Source: Planococcus sp. MSAK28401 (GTDB lineage: Bacteria > Bacillota > Bacilli > Bacillales_A > Planococcaceae). Taken from it: a DNA stretch of 64,000 nucleotides. Of the stretch, positions 8,579 to 17,372 are shown piece by piece (the first letter of the stretch is position 1; the number at the start of each line of letters is the position of its first letter). Under the pieces are notes generated by a model. The model searched no databases. It had not been told where the DNA came from and saw only the letters and a list, made by a program, of their open reading frames with translations. Position numbers and translations under genes: made by a program. The stretch lies in contig NZ_JAAMTH010000001.1 of the NCBI RefSeq assembly GCF_018283455.1, forward strand, positions 3,081,501 through 3,145,500, read 5' to 3'.

Positions 8579-9241
8579 TTATCCCTTAGCTGGTACCTGC
8601 TCTAGCAGAGCTTTCAGTTCGGGTAACCCATCAATCACGGCGTCTGCTTCTTTCAATTCCTGTTCCTGCGCAAAATCAAAGCGGCAGCCGACCGCAAACA
8701 AACCGTTCGCTTTCGCCGCACGGATATCGGACAAACGGTCTCCGACGACCGCGCCTTCTGTCACACCGTATTTCTCTTTGATCATGTGCACGAGTTCTCC
8801 TTTATCGAGTGTCACGGTTTGCTCGATGCTGAACGTTTCCGTCACCCATTCGTCCAAGCCGTAATGCTCGACGATTGCCGCCAAATAACGCACCAGCCCG
8901 TTGCTCGCAATGAAAATCCGGTAGCCTTCCGCAGCTAGTTCAGCGAACACTTCCCTAGCGTTAGGGTAAAGTTCTCCTTTGCCTTCACTGATATTTGCGA
9001 TTAATCGCTCCAGAAAATACGCATCCATCTCGCGCTTGGTCTCTTCGGGCTTATCCGGCAACAGCGCTTCCCATACTGCGGGCAGCGGCACCCCCATAAT
9101 CTTTCGGTACGCTTCGATCGGCGCCGTGCCTTGCCACTCGCCCCGCTCGCGAAGAACCGCGAACGCTTCTTCCAAAGATGGCTCCAAAATCGTGCCGGTC
9201 TGGAACAAGGTGCCGTCCATATCAAAAATGACTGTTTTCAT
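8579..9241 (-). CDS. HAD-family hydrolase (phosphoglycolate-phosphatase-like)
   Basis: A 220-residue haloacid dehalogenase-superfamily phosphatase. Motif I is FDMDGTLF with the nucleophile Asp near residue 7, motif II is the Ser in IASNG, motif III a Lys in DKGELV, and motif IV GDRLSDIRAA. A helical cap occupies about residues 18-85, typical of subclass IA. The start at 9241 has an AGGGAGA site. A longer frame to 9301 lacks one. It probably removes phosphate from a small metabolite, but the substrate is not predictable. It stands alone between the ABC-F leader and the aldo/keto reductase. Confidence 0.87.
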   Translation of the reverse strand: MKTVIFDMDGTLFQTGTILEPSLEEAFAVLRERGEWQGTAPIEAYRKIMGVPLPAVWEALLPDKPEETKREMDAYFLERLIANISEGKGELYPNAREVFAELAAEGYRIFIASNGLVRYLAAIVEHYGLDEWVTETFSIEQTVTLDKGELVHMIKEKYGVTEGAVVGDRLSDIRAAKANGLFAVGCRFDFAQEQELKEADAVIDGLPELKALLEQVPAKG

Positions 9242-9400
9242 TGGTTCTCCCTCATTTCTGTTGTTAATTGTATAACGAAAAAGAACATCCTTGTGTTGCA
9301 CACTCTATGCATACTGGAGAAAAAGGAAGAAGATTAACAGCCCCATTGTTAAGAGCGCTGTCCGTTCCATCTTTACTGAAACGGTATAAGCCAAAAAATA

Positions 9401-9430
9401 AAACCCGGCATGCAATCGCATGCCGGGTTT
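9401..9430. terminator. Bidirectional terminator
   Basis: The stem AAACCCGGCATG (9401-9412) pairs with CATGCCGGGTTT (9419-9430). It closes the aldo/keto reductase transcript on the minus strand. Confidence 0.88.
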
Positions 9431-9436
9431 TATGGA

Positions 9437-10507
9437 TTATTTTTTAATGCCCAAGGTTTTTTTATAAGCGTCCAAATATACTTGTTCGGACGGGCTCGCT
9501 TGGTCCGGCCCACTCATCGCGCGGTGCCAATGCGGATAGAATGGCGCCGGGCGCGCTGCCGCTTCGATCAAGTCGTGTTCGTCGCGCTTGAGCTTGATTT
9601 TATAGGATTCGATATTTTCTTTCAGCTGCTCTTCGTTGCGTGCTGCGATGACGATCGGGCCGACGTTCGGGCGGTCGCGCACCCACGCATAAGCGATTTG
9701 CGGAACAGTGGCGTTATGGTTTGCGGCCACTTCTTCCAGCGCATCGATCACCGTATACAAACGCTCCTGGTCATAAATCCAAGGCTCCGGCCAGCCCCCG
9801 CCTTGGCGGGTATCTTCCGGCGCTTCCTTGTCGCGGCCAATCTTGCCGTTCAATAAACCTTCACCGAGCGGGCTCCAGATCATTGAACTAACGCCAAGCT
9901 CCGTACCTGCCGGAAGCAGTTCATATTCCGATTCGCGCGCTTCTGGCGTGTAGTAGATCTGCTGGGTGACGGGCGGAATCAGGCCGTTCTCCACCGCATA
10001 CGTGTGCGTCTTGGCAAGTGCCCAGCCGCTGTAGTTCGATACGCCCCAATGGCGGATCTTGCCGGCTTTGATCAAATCGTTCATTGTTTCGACCGTCTCT
10101 TCGACCGGCGTCTGCCCGTCCCATAGGTGGACGAAATACAAATCGAGGTAATCCGTGCCGAGCCGTTCGAGTGATTCATCGATCGATTTCATCAAGTTAT
10201 TGCGGGATGCCCCGCGTTCATTCGGATGGCTGTCGAACGGGAAACCGGTTTTCGACGAAATCAGCACTTTGTCGCGCTTGCCGCGAATGGCTGCGCCGAG
10301 CACCTTTTCTGCATCGCCTTTCGAGTACAGGTTCGCCGTGTCGAACATATTGATTCCCGCATCAATCGACATATCGATCATGCGGTTTGCTGTATTTTCC
10401 TGAATGTTTCCTGTCGCTTCAAACCCATTTGTCCCGCTGAACGGAATCGTGCCGAGAATGTATTTCGGGACGCGCAGCCCCGACTTGCCCAAATTAATAT
10501 AGTCCAT
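9437..10507 (-). CDS. Aldo/keto reductase
   Basis: A 356-residue NADPH-dependent oxidoreductase of the AKR superfamily. The catalytic tetrad is visible: Asp in FDTANLY, Tyr in the same motif, Lys in ISSKTGF and His in YFVHLWD. The late NADP-binding segment is seen in [13 protein letters not shown]. The start at 10507 ([10 protein letters not shown]) is preceded by GAGGAGG, and a slightly longer frame is not supported. A TetR gene lies 108 bases upstream on the same strand and could be its regulator. Length and motifs are typical of the YajO/Tas-like group. The substrate is unknown. Confidence 0.9.
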   Translation of the reverse strand: MDYINLGKSGLRVPKYILGTIPFSGTNGFEATGNIQENTANRMIDMSIDAGINMFDTANLYSKGDAEKVLGAAIRGKRDKVLISSKTGFPFDSHPNERGASRNNLMKSIDESLERLGTDYLDLYFVHLWDGQTPVEETVETMNDLIKAGKIRHWGVSNYSGWALAKTHTYAVENGLIPPVTQQIYYTPEARESEYELLPAGTELGVSSMIWSPLGEGLLNGKIGRDKEAPEDTRQGGGWPEPWIYDQERLYTVIDALEEVAANHNATVPQIAYAWVRDRPNVGPIVIAARNEEQLKENIESYKIKLKRDEHDLIEAAARPAPFYPHWHRAMSGPDQASPSEQVYLDAYKKTLGIKK

Positions 10508-10615
10508 TGAAGAAATCCTCCTCATTGATTGTCAGTTTTCAACTCATGAGGATTATTTACCCCTTCCAAAAATGCTTAAACTAATAAGCCCAGACCGTTT
10601 CCCTGCCAGCAAGTT

Positions 10616-11227
10616 TCAGGCCTTGGGGTTGAGGCCCGCCGCAAAGAATGGGCCTTTGATCGTCATCGTCGAGATGATGCGCGCGATTTCTTCCGGCGGT
10701 TCCCCCGTATCGCCGTTCAGCCATTCCTGGATGACGCCGATATAGGCTGAGGCGATATAAGCCGACAGGTAATGCGGCGGCACGAGTGAATTGCCGGCAC
10801 CAACCAAGACGTCTTTATTGCGCTCGAACAGCGCCTTGCTCAAGAATTCCTTCATCTTGATCTGGAAGCTGGCATCGCCTTTTGGCCCCAGCAATGCTTT
10901 CATCAAGCTTTTATTGTGATGGAGAAATTCAAATAGCGGCACCGGCACGGCGAAATCCTGGATTTGCTTCATGCCTTCAATGAGCTGCGGAATGTTGCGG
11001 ATGATCTTGACTTCCATTTCCTCGATCAATTGCTGCTGGCATTTGTCCATCAAATCGTATTTGTCCTCGTAATGGCTGTAGAACGTGCCGCGGTTGATGT
11101 TCGCCCGTTCGGTAATGTCCTTGACACTCATTGCCTCAAACCCTTTTTCTTCAATCAATGCAATCAACGCTGACCGGATCGCCTGCTGCGTCCGGATGAC
11201 GCGTAAATCGGCTGGTTTGCCACTCAT
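10616..11227 (-). CDS. TetR/AcrR family transcriptional regulator
   Basis: A 203-residue regulator. The N-terminal helix-turn-helix spans about residues 11-56 (EKGFEAMSVKDITERANINRG, then TFYSHYEDKYDL). A helical ligand-binding domain follows, of the type often fused to this HTH in Firmicutes. It is divergent from the ABC exporter operon (225-base gap) and likely represses it and itself. It also lies upstream of the aldo/keto reductase. A near-perfect palindrome at 11272-11287 is a possible operator. An AGGGAGGAATG site supports the start. Confidence 0.9.
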   Translation of the reverse strand: MSGKPADLRVIRTQQAIRSALIALIEEKGFEAMSVKDITERANINRGTFYSHYEDKYDLMDKCQQQLIEEMEVKIIRNIPQLIEGMKQIQDFAVPVPLFEFLHHNKSLMKALLGPKGDASFQIKMKEFLSKALFERNKDVLVGAGNSLVPPHYLSAYIASAYIGVIQEWLNGDTGEPPEEIARIISTMTIKGPFFAAGLNPKA

Positions 11228-11271
11228 TTTTCATTCCTCCCTCATGTGTTTTCCAACACTTTTGCCCCAGT

Positions 11272-11287
11272 TGTCGCTTAAGCAACA
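11272..11287. promoter_or_regulatory. Candidate TetR operator
   Basis: TGTCGCTTAAGCAACA is a 16-base palindrome with 14 symmetric positions, in the spacer between tetR and the exporter and about 20 bases upstream of a plausible exporter -35. A second smaller repeat (GTGTT, 4 bases, AACAC) lies at 11246-11259, near the tetR start. Confidence 0.45.
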
Positions 11288-11306
11288 CATTGCCTGCTTT
11301 TGATTA

Positions 11307-11335
11307 TTGTTCCCTTATAGGCAAGGAATTATACT
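11307..11335 (+). promoter_or_regulatory. Candidate sigma-A promoter of the ABC exporter
   Basis: TTGTTC (11307-11312) and TATACT (11330-11335) are separated by 17 bases, upstream of the exporter ATPase gene. Confidence 0.5.
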
Positions 11336-11451
11336 AAAGCCAAGAACTAAAACGACAGCTTGTTTATTATCTTAGCCGCAATTAAACAGGAAGAACAGCA
11401 CAGTTTAATGCAAGCACTCACAACGCTCCAGCAAACAGAGGAGGCAACCAC

Positions 11452-12174
11452 ATGGACATCCAGCTCTCGCACGTCAAAAAAAGTTTTGGCGACACGGCCG
11501 TCATCAAAGATGTGAGCTTCACCGTTGCAGCAGGGGAAATCTGCTGCTTGCTCGGCCCGTCCGGTTCTGGCAAGACGACCTTGATCCGCTTGATGATCGG
11601 CGCATTGCCGGCAGACAGCGGCACAATCCGCTATGGCGACACCGAAATGCCGAATATGGCGATTCTCAAACGGCTCGGCTTCATGCCGCAAAATGATGCT
11701 TTGTATGAAGACTTGTCCGCACAGGATAATTTAGCCTTTTTCGGCGGCCTCTACCATCTCCCGAAAGCCACGCGCAACGCACGCATCGCCGAAGTGCTCG
11801 ATATGGTGGAACTGGCCGATCACAAACAAAAACTGGTGAAGAATTATTCCGGCGGCATGAAAAAGCGGCTGTCGCTCGCCATCGCCATTTTGCACAAACC
11901 GGATATCCTGTTTCTCGACGAACCGACCGCCGGCATCGACCCGGTCCTGCGCCGAAAAATCTGGGCACAGTTCCAAGCGCTCAAAGCACAAGGCACGACG
12001 ATCATCGTCTCGACGCATGTCATGGACGAAGTCATCGAATGCGATAAAGGGGCGCTATTGTATAACGGCACGCTCATTGAATACGACAGCGTCGACCGAC
12101 TGCTCGAAAAAACCGCAAGCGGCCGCATCGAGGATTTGTTCTTCGCCGCTTCAGAAAGCGAGGCGCGCCCATGA
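11452..12174 (+). CDS. ABC-2 exporter, ATP-binding subunit
   Basis: A 240-residue ABC ATPase with Walker A GPSGSGKT (about 34-41), Q-loop in FMPQND, signature YSGGMKKR and Walker B ILFLDEPTAGIDP, followed by the H-loop STHVMDE. The pattern is that of drug/lipid exporter ATPases (DrrA/CcmA-like). A GAGGAGG site precedes the ATG. The stop overlaps the permease start by four bases (ATGA), so the two are translationally coupled. The divergent TetR gene suggests induction by a toxic compound. Confidence 0.93.
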   Translation: MDIQLSHVKKSFGDTAVIKDVSFTVAAGEICCLLGPSGSGKTTLIRLMIGALPADSGTIRYGDTEMPNMAILKRLGFMPQNDALYEDLSAQDNLAFFGGLYHLPKATRNARIAEVLDMVELADHKQKLVKNYSGGMKKRLSLAIAILHKPDILFLDEPTAGIDPVLRRKIWAQFQALKAQGTTIIVSTHVMDEVIECDKGALLYNGTLIEYDSVDRLLEKTASGRIEDLFFAASESEARP

Positions 12175-13199
12175 TTCAGCTAGCGAAACGCGTCATCCGC
12201 CAGACCGTCAACGACAAACGCAGCGTCATGCTCATCCTTGTCGCGCCGCTATTGATCTTGACCTTGGTGTACTTCCTGCTCGGTGATTCGGATTATGTCG
12301 CTACGGTCGCCATCGACCCGGACGCTGTGCCCGCTCCCGTCATCAATGCGCTGGAACAACAGGAACTGGAGCTGGTCGACATCACCGCCGACGAAGCCGA
12401 TCAAGCACTCGATTATTTGCAGCAGCACGAAGACGTCGACGCCGTCCTGCGCTTCCCGGAAAATTCCGGCATGGACATCACGCTTTATGAGCCTTCGACA
12501 AAAGGCGCCACGGCCATGAGCGAAATCCAGGAGGCAATGGCTGATATCAATCCGTCAGCTGAAACCACCGTCAGCTACGTTTACGGCACTCAGGATCAAA
12601 GCTTATTCGATTCGCTTGGCTACGTCTTTCTTGCGTTGTTCTCGTTCTTTTTCGTGTTCATCATCTCCGCGATGGCACTGGTGCGCGAGCGCAGCCGCGG
12701 CACGCTCGAACGCTTGATGATGACGCCGATCCGGCGCGGCGAAGTCATTGCCGGCTACACACTCGGCTACAGTGTTTTTGCCGTCATCCAAGCGATCATC
12801 ATCGTCTTGTACGCGATATTCGTGCTGCAGCTGAGCAATGAAGGGAATATCGGCTGGGTGCTGCTGACGATGGTGCTGCTCGCCGTCACCGCCGTATCGT
12901 TCGGCGCCACCATTTCCATTTTCGCAGGCTCCGAGCTGCAAGTTGTCCAGCTGATTCCGTTTACCATCATCCCGCAAGTGTTCTTCTCGGGTCTCATTCC
13001 GCTAGATTTGATTCCGTATCATCTCGGCAACTTGTCGTATATCATGCCGATTTATTACGGAGCCGCTGCCATCAAAGGCATCATGGTCTATGGCGACGGG
13101 TTGTCGGATATCTGGGGCTATCTCGCCGGGCTCACCACTTACGCGCTTGTGCTGTATATCATCAACACGCAAGCCTTGAAGAAATTCCGAAAACTATAG
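12171..13199 (+). CDS. ABC-2 type permease subunit
   Basis: A 342-residue permease. It has one N-terminal helix (about 20-38), a large extracellular domain (about 40-155) and then five hydrophobic segments to the C-terminus, the usual topology of the ABC-2 permease family. The motif RERSRGTLERLMMTPI, after the second helix, is the conserved cytoplasmic coupling segment of this family. It functions with the preceding ATPase, with which it shares an ATGA overlap, probably exporting a drug or antimicrobial peptide. The substrate cannot be predicted. Confidence 0.92.
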   Translation: MIQLAKRVIRQTVNDKRSVMLILVAPLLILTLVYFLLGDSDYVATVAIDPDAVPAPVINALEQQELELVDITADEADQALDYLQQHEDVDAVLRFPENSGMDITLYEPSTKGATAMSEIQEAMADINPSAETTVSYVYGTQDQSLFDSLGYVFLALFSFFFVFIISAMALVRERSRGTLERLMMTPIRRGEVIAGYTLGYSVFAVIQAIIIVLYAIFVLQLSNEGNIGWVLLTMVLLAVTAVSFGATISIFAGSELQVVQLIPFTIIPQVFFSGLIPLDLIPYHLGNLSYIMPIYYGAAAIKGIMVYGDGLSDIWGYLAGLTTYALVLYIINTQALKKFRKL

Positions 13200-13200
13200 A

Positions 13201-13236
13201 AAAAAGCGGACGAAGCCTATGCCTCGTCCGCTTTTT
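13201..13236 (+). terminator. Terminator of the ABC exporter operon
   Basis: The stem AAAAAGCGGACGA pairs with TCGTCCGCTTTTT. It starts two bases after the permease stop. Confidence 0.9.
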
Positions 13237-13251
13237 CATGTATTCAAAAAC

Positions 13252-13608
13252 TTATTCCGCCCACAAGATTTGGTACGAGCCGCTCGGTTCTTGTTCTAAG
13301 CGGCAATTATCGGACAGGATCGGGCGGAACGCTTCCACTTGCGCTTCATCCATGGAAATGCCCGACAGCCCAAATTCGGTCTCTGTGTAATCAAGATCCG
13401 CTTCCTGGTCGAACTTGATGCGCAGCAAATTTTTCGCGCCGTTGATCGTCAGGAATTTCACTTGGTAGCCGTCGCGGAATACCGCCTCAAGTTCTGAACC
13501 GAGCGATGCGAAATCATCGTTTTTCAGAAGGTCGCCGATTTCTACGCCTTCCCGGCGAACCTTTTCAATCCGGATTGCGTCCGGCATGGAAATTTTGGTC
13601 AATGTCAT
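13252..13608 (-). CDS. Hypothetical protein, 118 residues
   Basis: A soluble, acidic protein (Asp/Glu-rich, few Cys, no signal peptide or membrane segment) beginning MTLTKISMPDAIRIEKV. I recognise no domain. A GAAAGAGGGA site lies nine bases before the ATG. It sits 75 bases downstream of the MBL-fold hydrolase on the same strand and may be co-transcribed with it. It ends next to the ABC exporter terminator, which is symmetric enough to serve both strands. Confidence 0.65.
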   Translation of the reverse strand: MTLTKISMPDAIRIEKVRREGVEIGDLLKNDDFASLGSELEAVFRDGYQVKFLTINGAKNLLRIKFDQEADLDYTETEFGLSGISMDEAQVEAFRPILSDNCRLEQEPSGSYQILWAE

Positions 13609-13683
13609 ACTATCCCTCTTTCCGAATTTCTAGTGATGCACCCATTTTAGAAGAATGGCGCGTGAATCTCAAATCGTGGGAAC

Positions 13684-14796
13684 TCATTGCTCCCACCAGC
13701 GTGCAGGCGTGTACGAATCGAGCGTTTCCAAAGAAAGCGTCTCGCCGATTTTCGGCGTCAGCAAATCCATACCCACACGCTGCGCTTCTTTTGATGCCCG
13801 CTCGATCGGGTCTGTCCAGCTGTGAAACGCCAAAGTGAACGCCGCCCAGTGAACGAGCATCATCTTCCTCCCCCGAACGTCGAGCGCCGCCTGCACCGAC
13901 TGCTCCGGCGCCATATGCGAAGTTTCCCAGCGCGGGTCGTACTGGCCGCCTTCCATCAACACGAGGTCGAACGGGCCGTAACGTTCGCCAATTTCTTTGA
14001 AATGGCTGCCGTAGCCGCCATCGCCGCTCGTGTAAAAACGGGTCTCGCTGCCAAGCACGATCCAGCCGCCCCACAGCGTCGAATTGCGGTTGAACAAGCC
14101 GCGCCCGGAGAAATGCTGCGACGGGGTCAACACAAGCGTCAAACCGTTAAACGCCGCTTCGTCCCACCAATCCAGTTCGGTGATACGTCCCGCTTCCACT
14201 CCCCAGCGCTCAAGATGCGCCCCGACGCCGAGCGGCACGAAGAAATGCCCGACTTTACTTTCCAGCGCACGGATCGATCCGTAATCCAAGTGGTCGTAAT
14301 GGTCATGCGTTAGCAGCACCGCGTCGATTTCCGGCAGCCGCTCGACAGTCTCCAGCCAGTCCATGCTATAGCGCGCGCTTCCGGCAAACGCCAAAGGAGA
14401 CGCCCGTTTTCCGAGCATCGGGTCAACAAACAGCTTGAGCCCGTCGATGCTCAACAAAAAGGTCGAATGGCCGAACCAAGTCACGCTGTCTTGCGCGTCG
14501 TCGATGGCTTGCCAGTCAATGTCCGCTACCGGCAATTTTCCCAAAGGATTGCGCTGGACGTCACCGGTGAGCACGGAATCCTTCAGCATCGACAGGCCTT
14601 CTGACATGCGGATGACAGGCTCTATCGAATCCGCATTGGCGAACTTTCCTTCCCGGTAATTGCCCAATTCACTAAAGCGATCTCGCTGGCGTTTATCCGG
14701 GGTCGACCCGAGCGGCGCGTAGAGCTTTAAAAAAACGCCCGACAGAACGGAGACGGCCGCAGCGCCGGCAACTGAATACAGCATCAATTTTTTCAT
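13684..14796 (-). CDS. MBL-fold metal-dependent hydrolase, membrane anchored
   Basis: A 370-residue protein with an N-terminal hydrophobic anchor (about 5-25). A metallo-beta-lactamase fold follows, with the zinc motif THDHYDHLD and further ligands in the TSGDGGYG and HWAAFTLAFH regions. The segment WFGHSTFLLSIDG just before the metal motif is typical of the NAPE-PLD/UlaG-like branch (phosphodiesterase or lactonase type). The physiological substrate is unknown. It lies upstream of the 118-residue gene, with which it may form a two-gene unit. Confidence 0.88.
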   Translation of the reverse strand: MKKLMLYSVAGAAAVSVLSGVFLKLYAPLGSTPDKRQRDRFSELGNYREGKFANADSIEPVIRMSEGLSMLKDSVLTGDVQRNPLGKLPVADIDWQAIDDAQDSVTWFGHSTFLLSIDGLKLFVDPMLGKRASPLAFAGSARYSMDWLETVERLPEIDAVLLTHDHYDHLDYGSIRALESKVGHFFVPLGVGAHLERWGVEAGRITELDWWDEAAFNGLTLVLTPSQHFSGRGLFNRNSTLWGGWIVLGSETRFYTSGDGGYGSHFKEIGERYGPFDLVLMEGGQYDPRWETSHMAPEQSVQAALDVRGRKMMLVHWAAFTLAFHSWTDPIERASKEAQRVGMDLLTPKIGETLSLETLDSYTPARWWEQ

Positions 14797-14923
14797 GGCT
14801 CCTCCAATGTCGAAATGTATTTCACTGCAGCAAGCAGGATTGTCTGGTTTTCACCATAGCTTTATTTTCCCTATTTGGCTATCGGCTCAAACGGTTTTTT
14901 GCAGATTCTCATCACTGTGGGAG

Positions 14924-14929
14924 TATAAT
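14924..14929 (+). promoter_or_regulatory. -10 box upstream of the 29-codon frame
   Basis: A perfect TATAAT is followed 55 bases later by the small open frame at 14984. A possible but suboptimally spaced TTGCAG lies 19 bases upstream. Confidence 0.4.
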
Positions 14930-14983
14930 GGCCGTACATAGAAAAATTCGAGCGGCTTCCACTATTTCCTGGAGGTGATTCCC

Positions 14984-15073
14984 ATGCTAAAACGTTTAGC
15001 CATTTGGCTTAGTGTGATCATCGCTGGGTTTTTATTGTTCGCTGCCACACAGATCCCGTTCCAATTGTTGTAG
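14984..15073 (+). CDS. 29-residue hydrophobic peptide
   Basis: ATG at 14984 follows a near-consensus ribosome site (GGAGGTGATTCCC). The frame encodes 29 residues beginning MLKRLAIWLSVIIAG and ending QIPFQLL: a short basic start, then one transmembrane-length helix. A TATAAT box lies just upstream. It could be a small membrane protein or a type-I-toxin-like peptide. I do not recognise it. Confidence 0.6.
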   Translation: MLKRLAIWLSVIIAGFLLFAATQIPFQLL

Positions 15074-15337
15074 TTCAGCGGCTATAGCGGAGGATGCTTA
15101 GCGCTACCTTTATCCGCTTATACCAGCAGATTGCTACCTCGATCGTCGAACACGCCTTGTGAAGCATGGCCGTGGCCATGTTGGTGATGCTCACCTACTC
15201 TTGAAAACGCTGTATCGAAAAAAAGAATTCATTCCTCGGTTCGCCAAAAAATCGCCCCCACCGCCATAAAAGTTGATCTATTTCGCTTGCCGCTGCGTTT
15301 TATAAGCAAGAAGCAACTACAAGGAGGAGGAAACAAC
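15074..15337. other. Non-coding stretch with small hairpins
   Basis: No convincing gene. Two consecutive short hairpins occur: CATGGCC-GT-GGCCATG at 15165-15180 and GGTGA-TGC-TCACC at 15183-15195. A 22-codon frame starting at the ATG near 15098 directly abuts a GGAGG and encodes an amphipathic peptide, but the spacing is too short for good initiation. The stretch may be a 3' UTR or small RNA of the 29-codon gene. Confidence 0.3.
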
Positions 15338-15883
15338 ATGGCCAACAAAAAATTCACTTTACTGCTCGCTGCCGGAATGCTGTCACTCGCTGCGTGCGGT
15401 CAAGACGACGCTGCCAACGAAGAAGAAACGCAAGCTCCTGCACAAGAGGAAAGCACGGAGATGGAAGAAATGCCTGAAGAAGAACCGATGGAAGACATGG
15501 AAGAAGACCCGGAAACGGAAGAAGATTCGACAGAAGAAGAGCCTGCTGAAGAAGCTGCCGAGGAAGAACCTGCAGAAGACGCCGAAAGCGGCGAACAGGC
15601 AAGTGCCCCTGAAGCCATGAGCGGCGAAGCTTCCGACTTATTGTCGAACGGCGAAATGACCAGCTTTGTGTTCAATGAAGCCGGGGAATACGCGATTTAC
15701 TGCGAACCGCATCCAGTCATGCAAATGACCGTCATCGTCGAAGAAGGCGCAGAAGCGATGGATAAAGTCTCTGTCGACATCGCCGATTATGAATTCGGTG
15801 AAGACACGATCACCGTCGCACCGGGCACGACCATTGAATGGACCAACCAGGACCAAGTGCAGCACAATGTCGCGTTTGAATAA
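15338..15883 (+). CDS. Cupredoxin-like lipoprotein with permuted ligand order
   Basis: A 181-residue lipoprotein with lipobox LAAC (Cys20) and a long Glu-rich linker (about 23-95), preceded by an AAGGAGGAGG site. The rest carries plastocyanin-type copper signatures in reversed order. The segment with Cys122, His125 and Met128 (YCEPHPVM) comes first. The segment that normally opens the domain (DYEFGEDTITVAPGTTIEWTN, with His176) comes last, right before the stop. In ordinary cupredoxins the His-bearing half precedes the Cys/His/Met half. One complete ligand set is present, consistent with a circularly permuted domain. It probably binds copper at the outer face of the membrane. Confidence 0.8.
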   Translation: MANKKFTLLLAAGMLSLAACGQDDAANEEETQAPAQEESTEMEEMPEEEPMEDMEEDPETEEDSTEEEPAEEAAEEEPAEDAESGEQASAPEAMSGEASDLLSNGEMTSFVFNEAGEYAIYCEPHPVMQMTVIVEEGAEAMDKVSVDIADYEFGEDTITVAPGTTIEWTNQDQVQHNVAFE

Positions 15884-15895
15884 ATCTCTTTACAC

Positions 15896-15942
15896 AAAAA
15901 CAGCACGGACACTAGGATTCCCAGTGTCCGTGCTGTTTTTTT
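15896..15942 (+). terminator. Terminator of the cupredoxin gene
   Basis: A 13-bp stem, CAGCACGGACACT with AGTGTCCGTGCTG, is followed by seven T's. Confidence 0.92.
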
Positions 15943-16160
15943 ATGAGAATTTATCTATAGAAAGGCGCTGGCTGGTACTGCCTCGAATCAAGTTCGACAC
16001 CTTTAGAGAATCGGAATATCGGAATGTTCTCCACATTCAATGTAAATTATTGGTACAATAAATAAAAGTAGAGGATATTTCTTCTTTCATTCACCGCCCC
16101 GTATCAATTGAAACGGATAAAACCTTAACGAACGCCATACAACTAGAGGAGTGTCTCCAA

Positions 16161-17174
16161 TTGAAAAAGAACATGAACTATTTGATCGTTCTGCTACTGG
16201 CTATCTTTATGGCCGGTTGTACCGAAACAGAACAAGCGGCAACTCCAGAAACCGCGGTGCAAGAACAAGCCGCTGTTGAAACGGAAACGCCGGAAGAAGC
16301 GGAAGCCGACACCGAAGCGACAGAAGCAAGCAACGAGGAAGAAACTGCCGCAAGCGACACGGAACAAGGCGACACGACTGTTGAAGAAGAACCGGAAGCA
16401 GAAGAACCAGCCCCAGAACCTGCGCAAGAACAATTCGAAGGATACGAACTCGTTGAAGTGGACGGCGGCGATTTGTCGGGCCATCGCGAAGCGAATACCG
16501 TCGTCTCCATTGGCTTCGACGACCGTGAATACTGGGCTTTCACGAATGAACACGGCCAATTGGAACGCGTCACGGCGGACGAAATCATTTTGCAAGATGA
16601 CACGAGCGAAGATGTATTAGATTCCGGCCGCTATTATTCCGACGAAGCCAAAGTGCCAGGGGTCGAGAGCGACATCTTGGACGAAGGGCACGTCATCGCG
16701 GATTCACTCGGTGGCGTCTCGAACGCCTATAACATCACCCCGCAAGAAAGCACGCTCAACCGCCACGGCGACCAGGCGTATATGGAAGACGTCATTCGGG
16801 ATGCGGGCGGCGCCACGGATTTCGAAGCGATCATCACCTATCCCGACACCGAAACGCAAGTGCCTTCCAGCTACCAATACAGCTACACCGTCAGAGGCAA
16901 CGAAGTGATCGACACATTTGATAACGTCAACCCTGATGAAGTCAACGCCTCCCTCGGTTTGACGGAAAGCGAACCCGCGGAAGCGGAATCAAGCGCTCCG
17001 GAAACGAGCAGCCCAGCCGCAAGCGGTGACGTCTCGAGCGTCGACGCAAACAGCAACGGGCAAGTGACGATCCAGGAAGCGAAAGACGCCGGCTTCACTA
17101 TGCCCATCATGAGCGATCATTGGCTGTATCCGCATATGCGCGATAACGATAATGATGGGATGGTTGGGGAATAA
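16161..17174 (+). CDS. DNA/RNA non-specific endonuclease-type lipoprotein with calcium-binding tail
   Basis: A 337-residue lipoprotein. The start is a TTG at 16161, placed nine bases after GAGGAG. The later in-frame ATG (16173) is too far from it. The lipobox is FMAGC (Cys20), followed by an acidic Glu/Thr/Ala linker to about 90. Residues about 150-260 match a Endonuclease_NS_2-like nuclease: DEGHVIADSLGG with candidate catalytic His177 and NITP around Asn191. The C-terminus carries an EF-hand-like DANSNGQVTIQEA and DNDNDGMVGE, an excalibur-type calcium segment. Probably a surface nuclease for nutrient or competence DNA. The domain calls are by motif only. Confidence 0.78.
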   Translation: MKKNMNYLIVLLLAIFMAGCTETEQAATPETAVQEQAAVETETPEEAEADTEATEASNEEETAASDTEQGDTTVEEEPEAEEPAPEPAQEQFEGYELVEVDGGDLSGHREANTVVSIGFDDREYWAFTNEHGQLERVTADEIILQDDTSEDVLDSGRYYSDEAKVPGVESDILDEGHVIADSLGGVSNAYNITPQESTLNRHGDQAYMEDVIRDAGGATDFEAIITYPDTETQVPSSYQYSYTVRGNEVIDTFDNVNPDEVNASLGLTESEPAEAESSAPETSSPAASGDVSSVDANSNGQVTIQEAKDAGFTMPIMSDHWLYPHMRDNDNDGMVGE

Positions 17175-17372
17175 CTTTCGGAAGAACACTGACTGCCTGG
17201 GAACGACTAGAAATGAGAACTCACCTTTTCACTTAAACCATAGCACCCCAATACGTAAGGTTTTCAACAACCTAGTTTATGCGAATTGACGGTGTTTTTT
17301 TTTATTCTTCTCATTACCTTGCATCAGCGAATTCAAAATCCACATTCTACCCAAATGAAAGGAGATCTAACT

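Noticed and set aside
15098-15166. 22-codon frame starting at an ATG directly behind GGAGG
   Set aside because: The spacing to the ribosome site is too short and no conserved family is recognised. A possible second segment after its stop suggests chance or decay.
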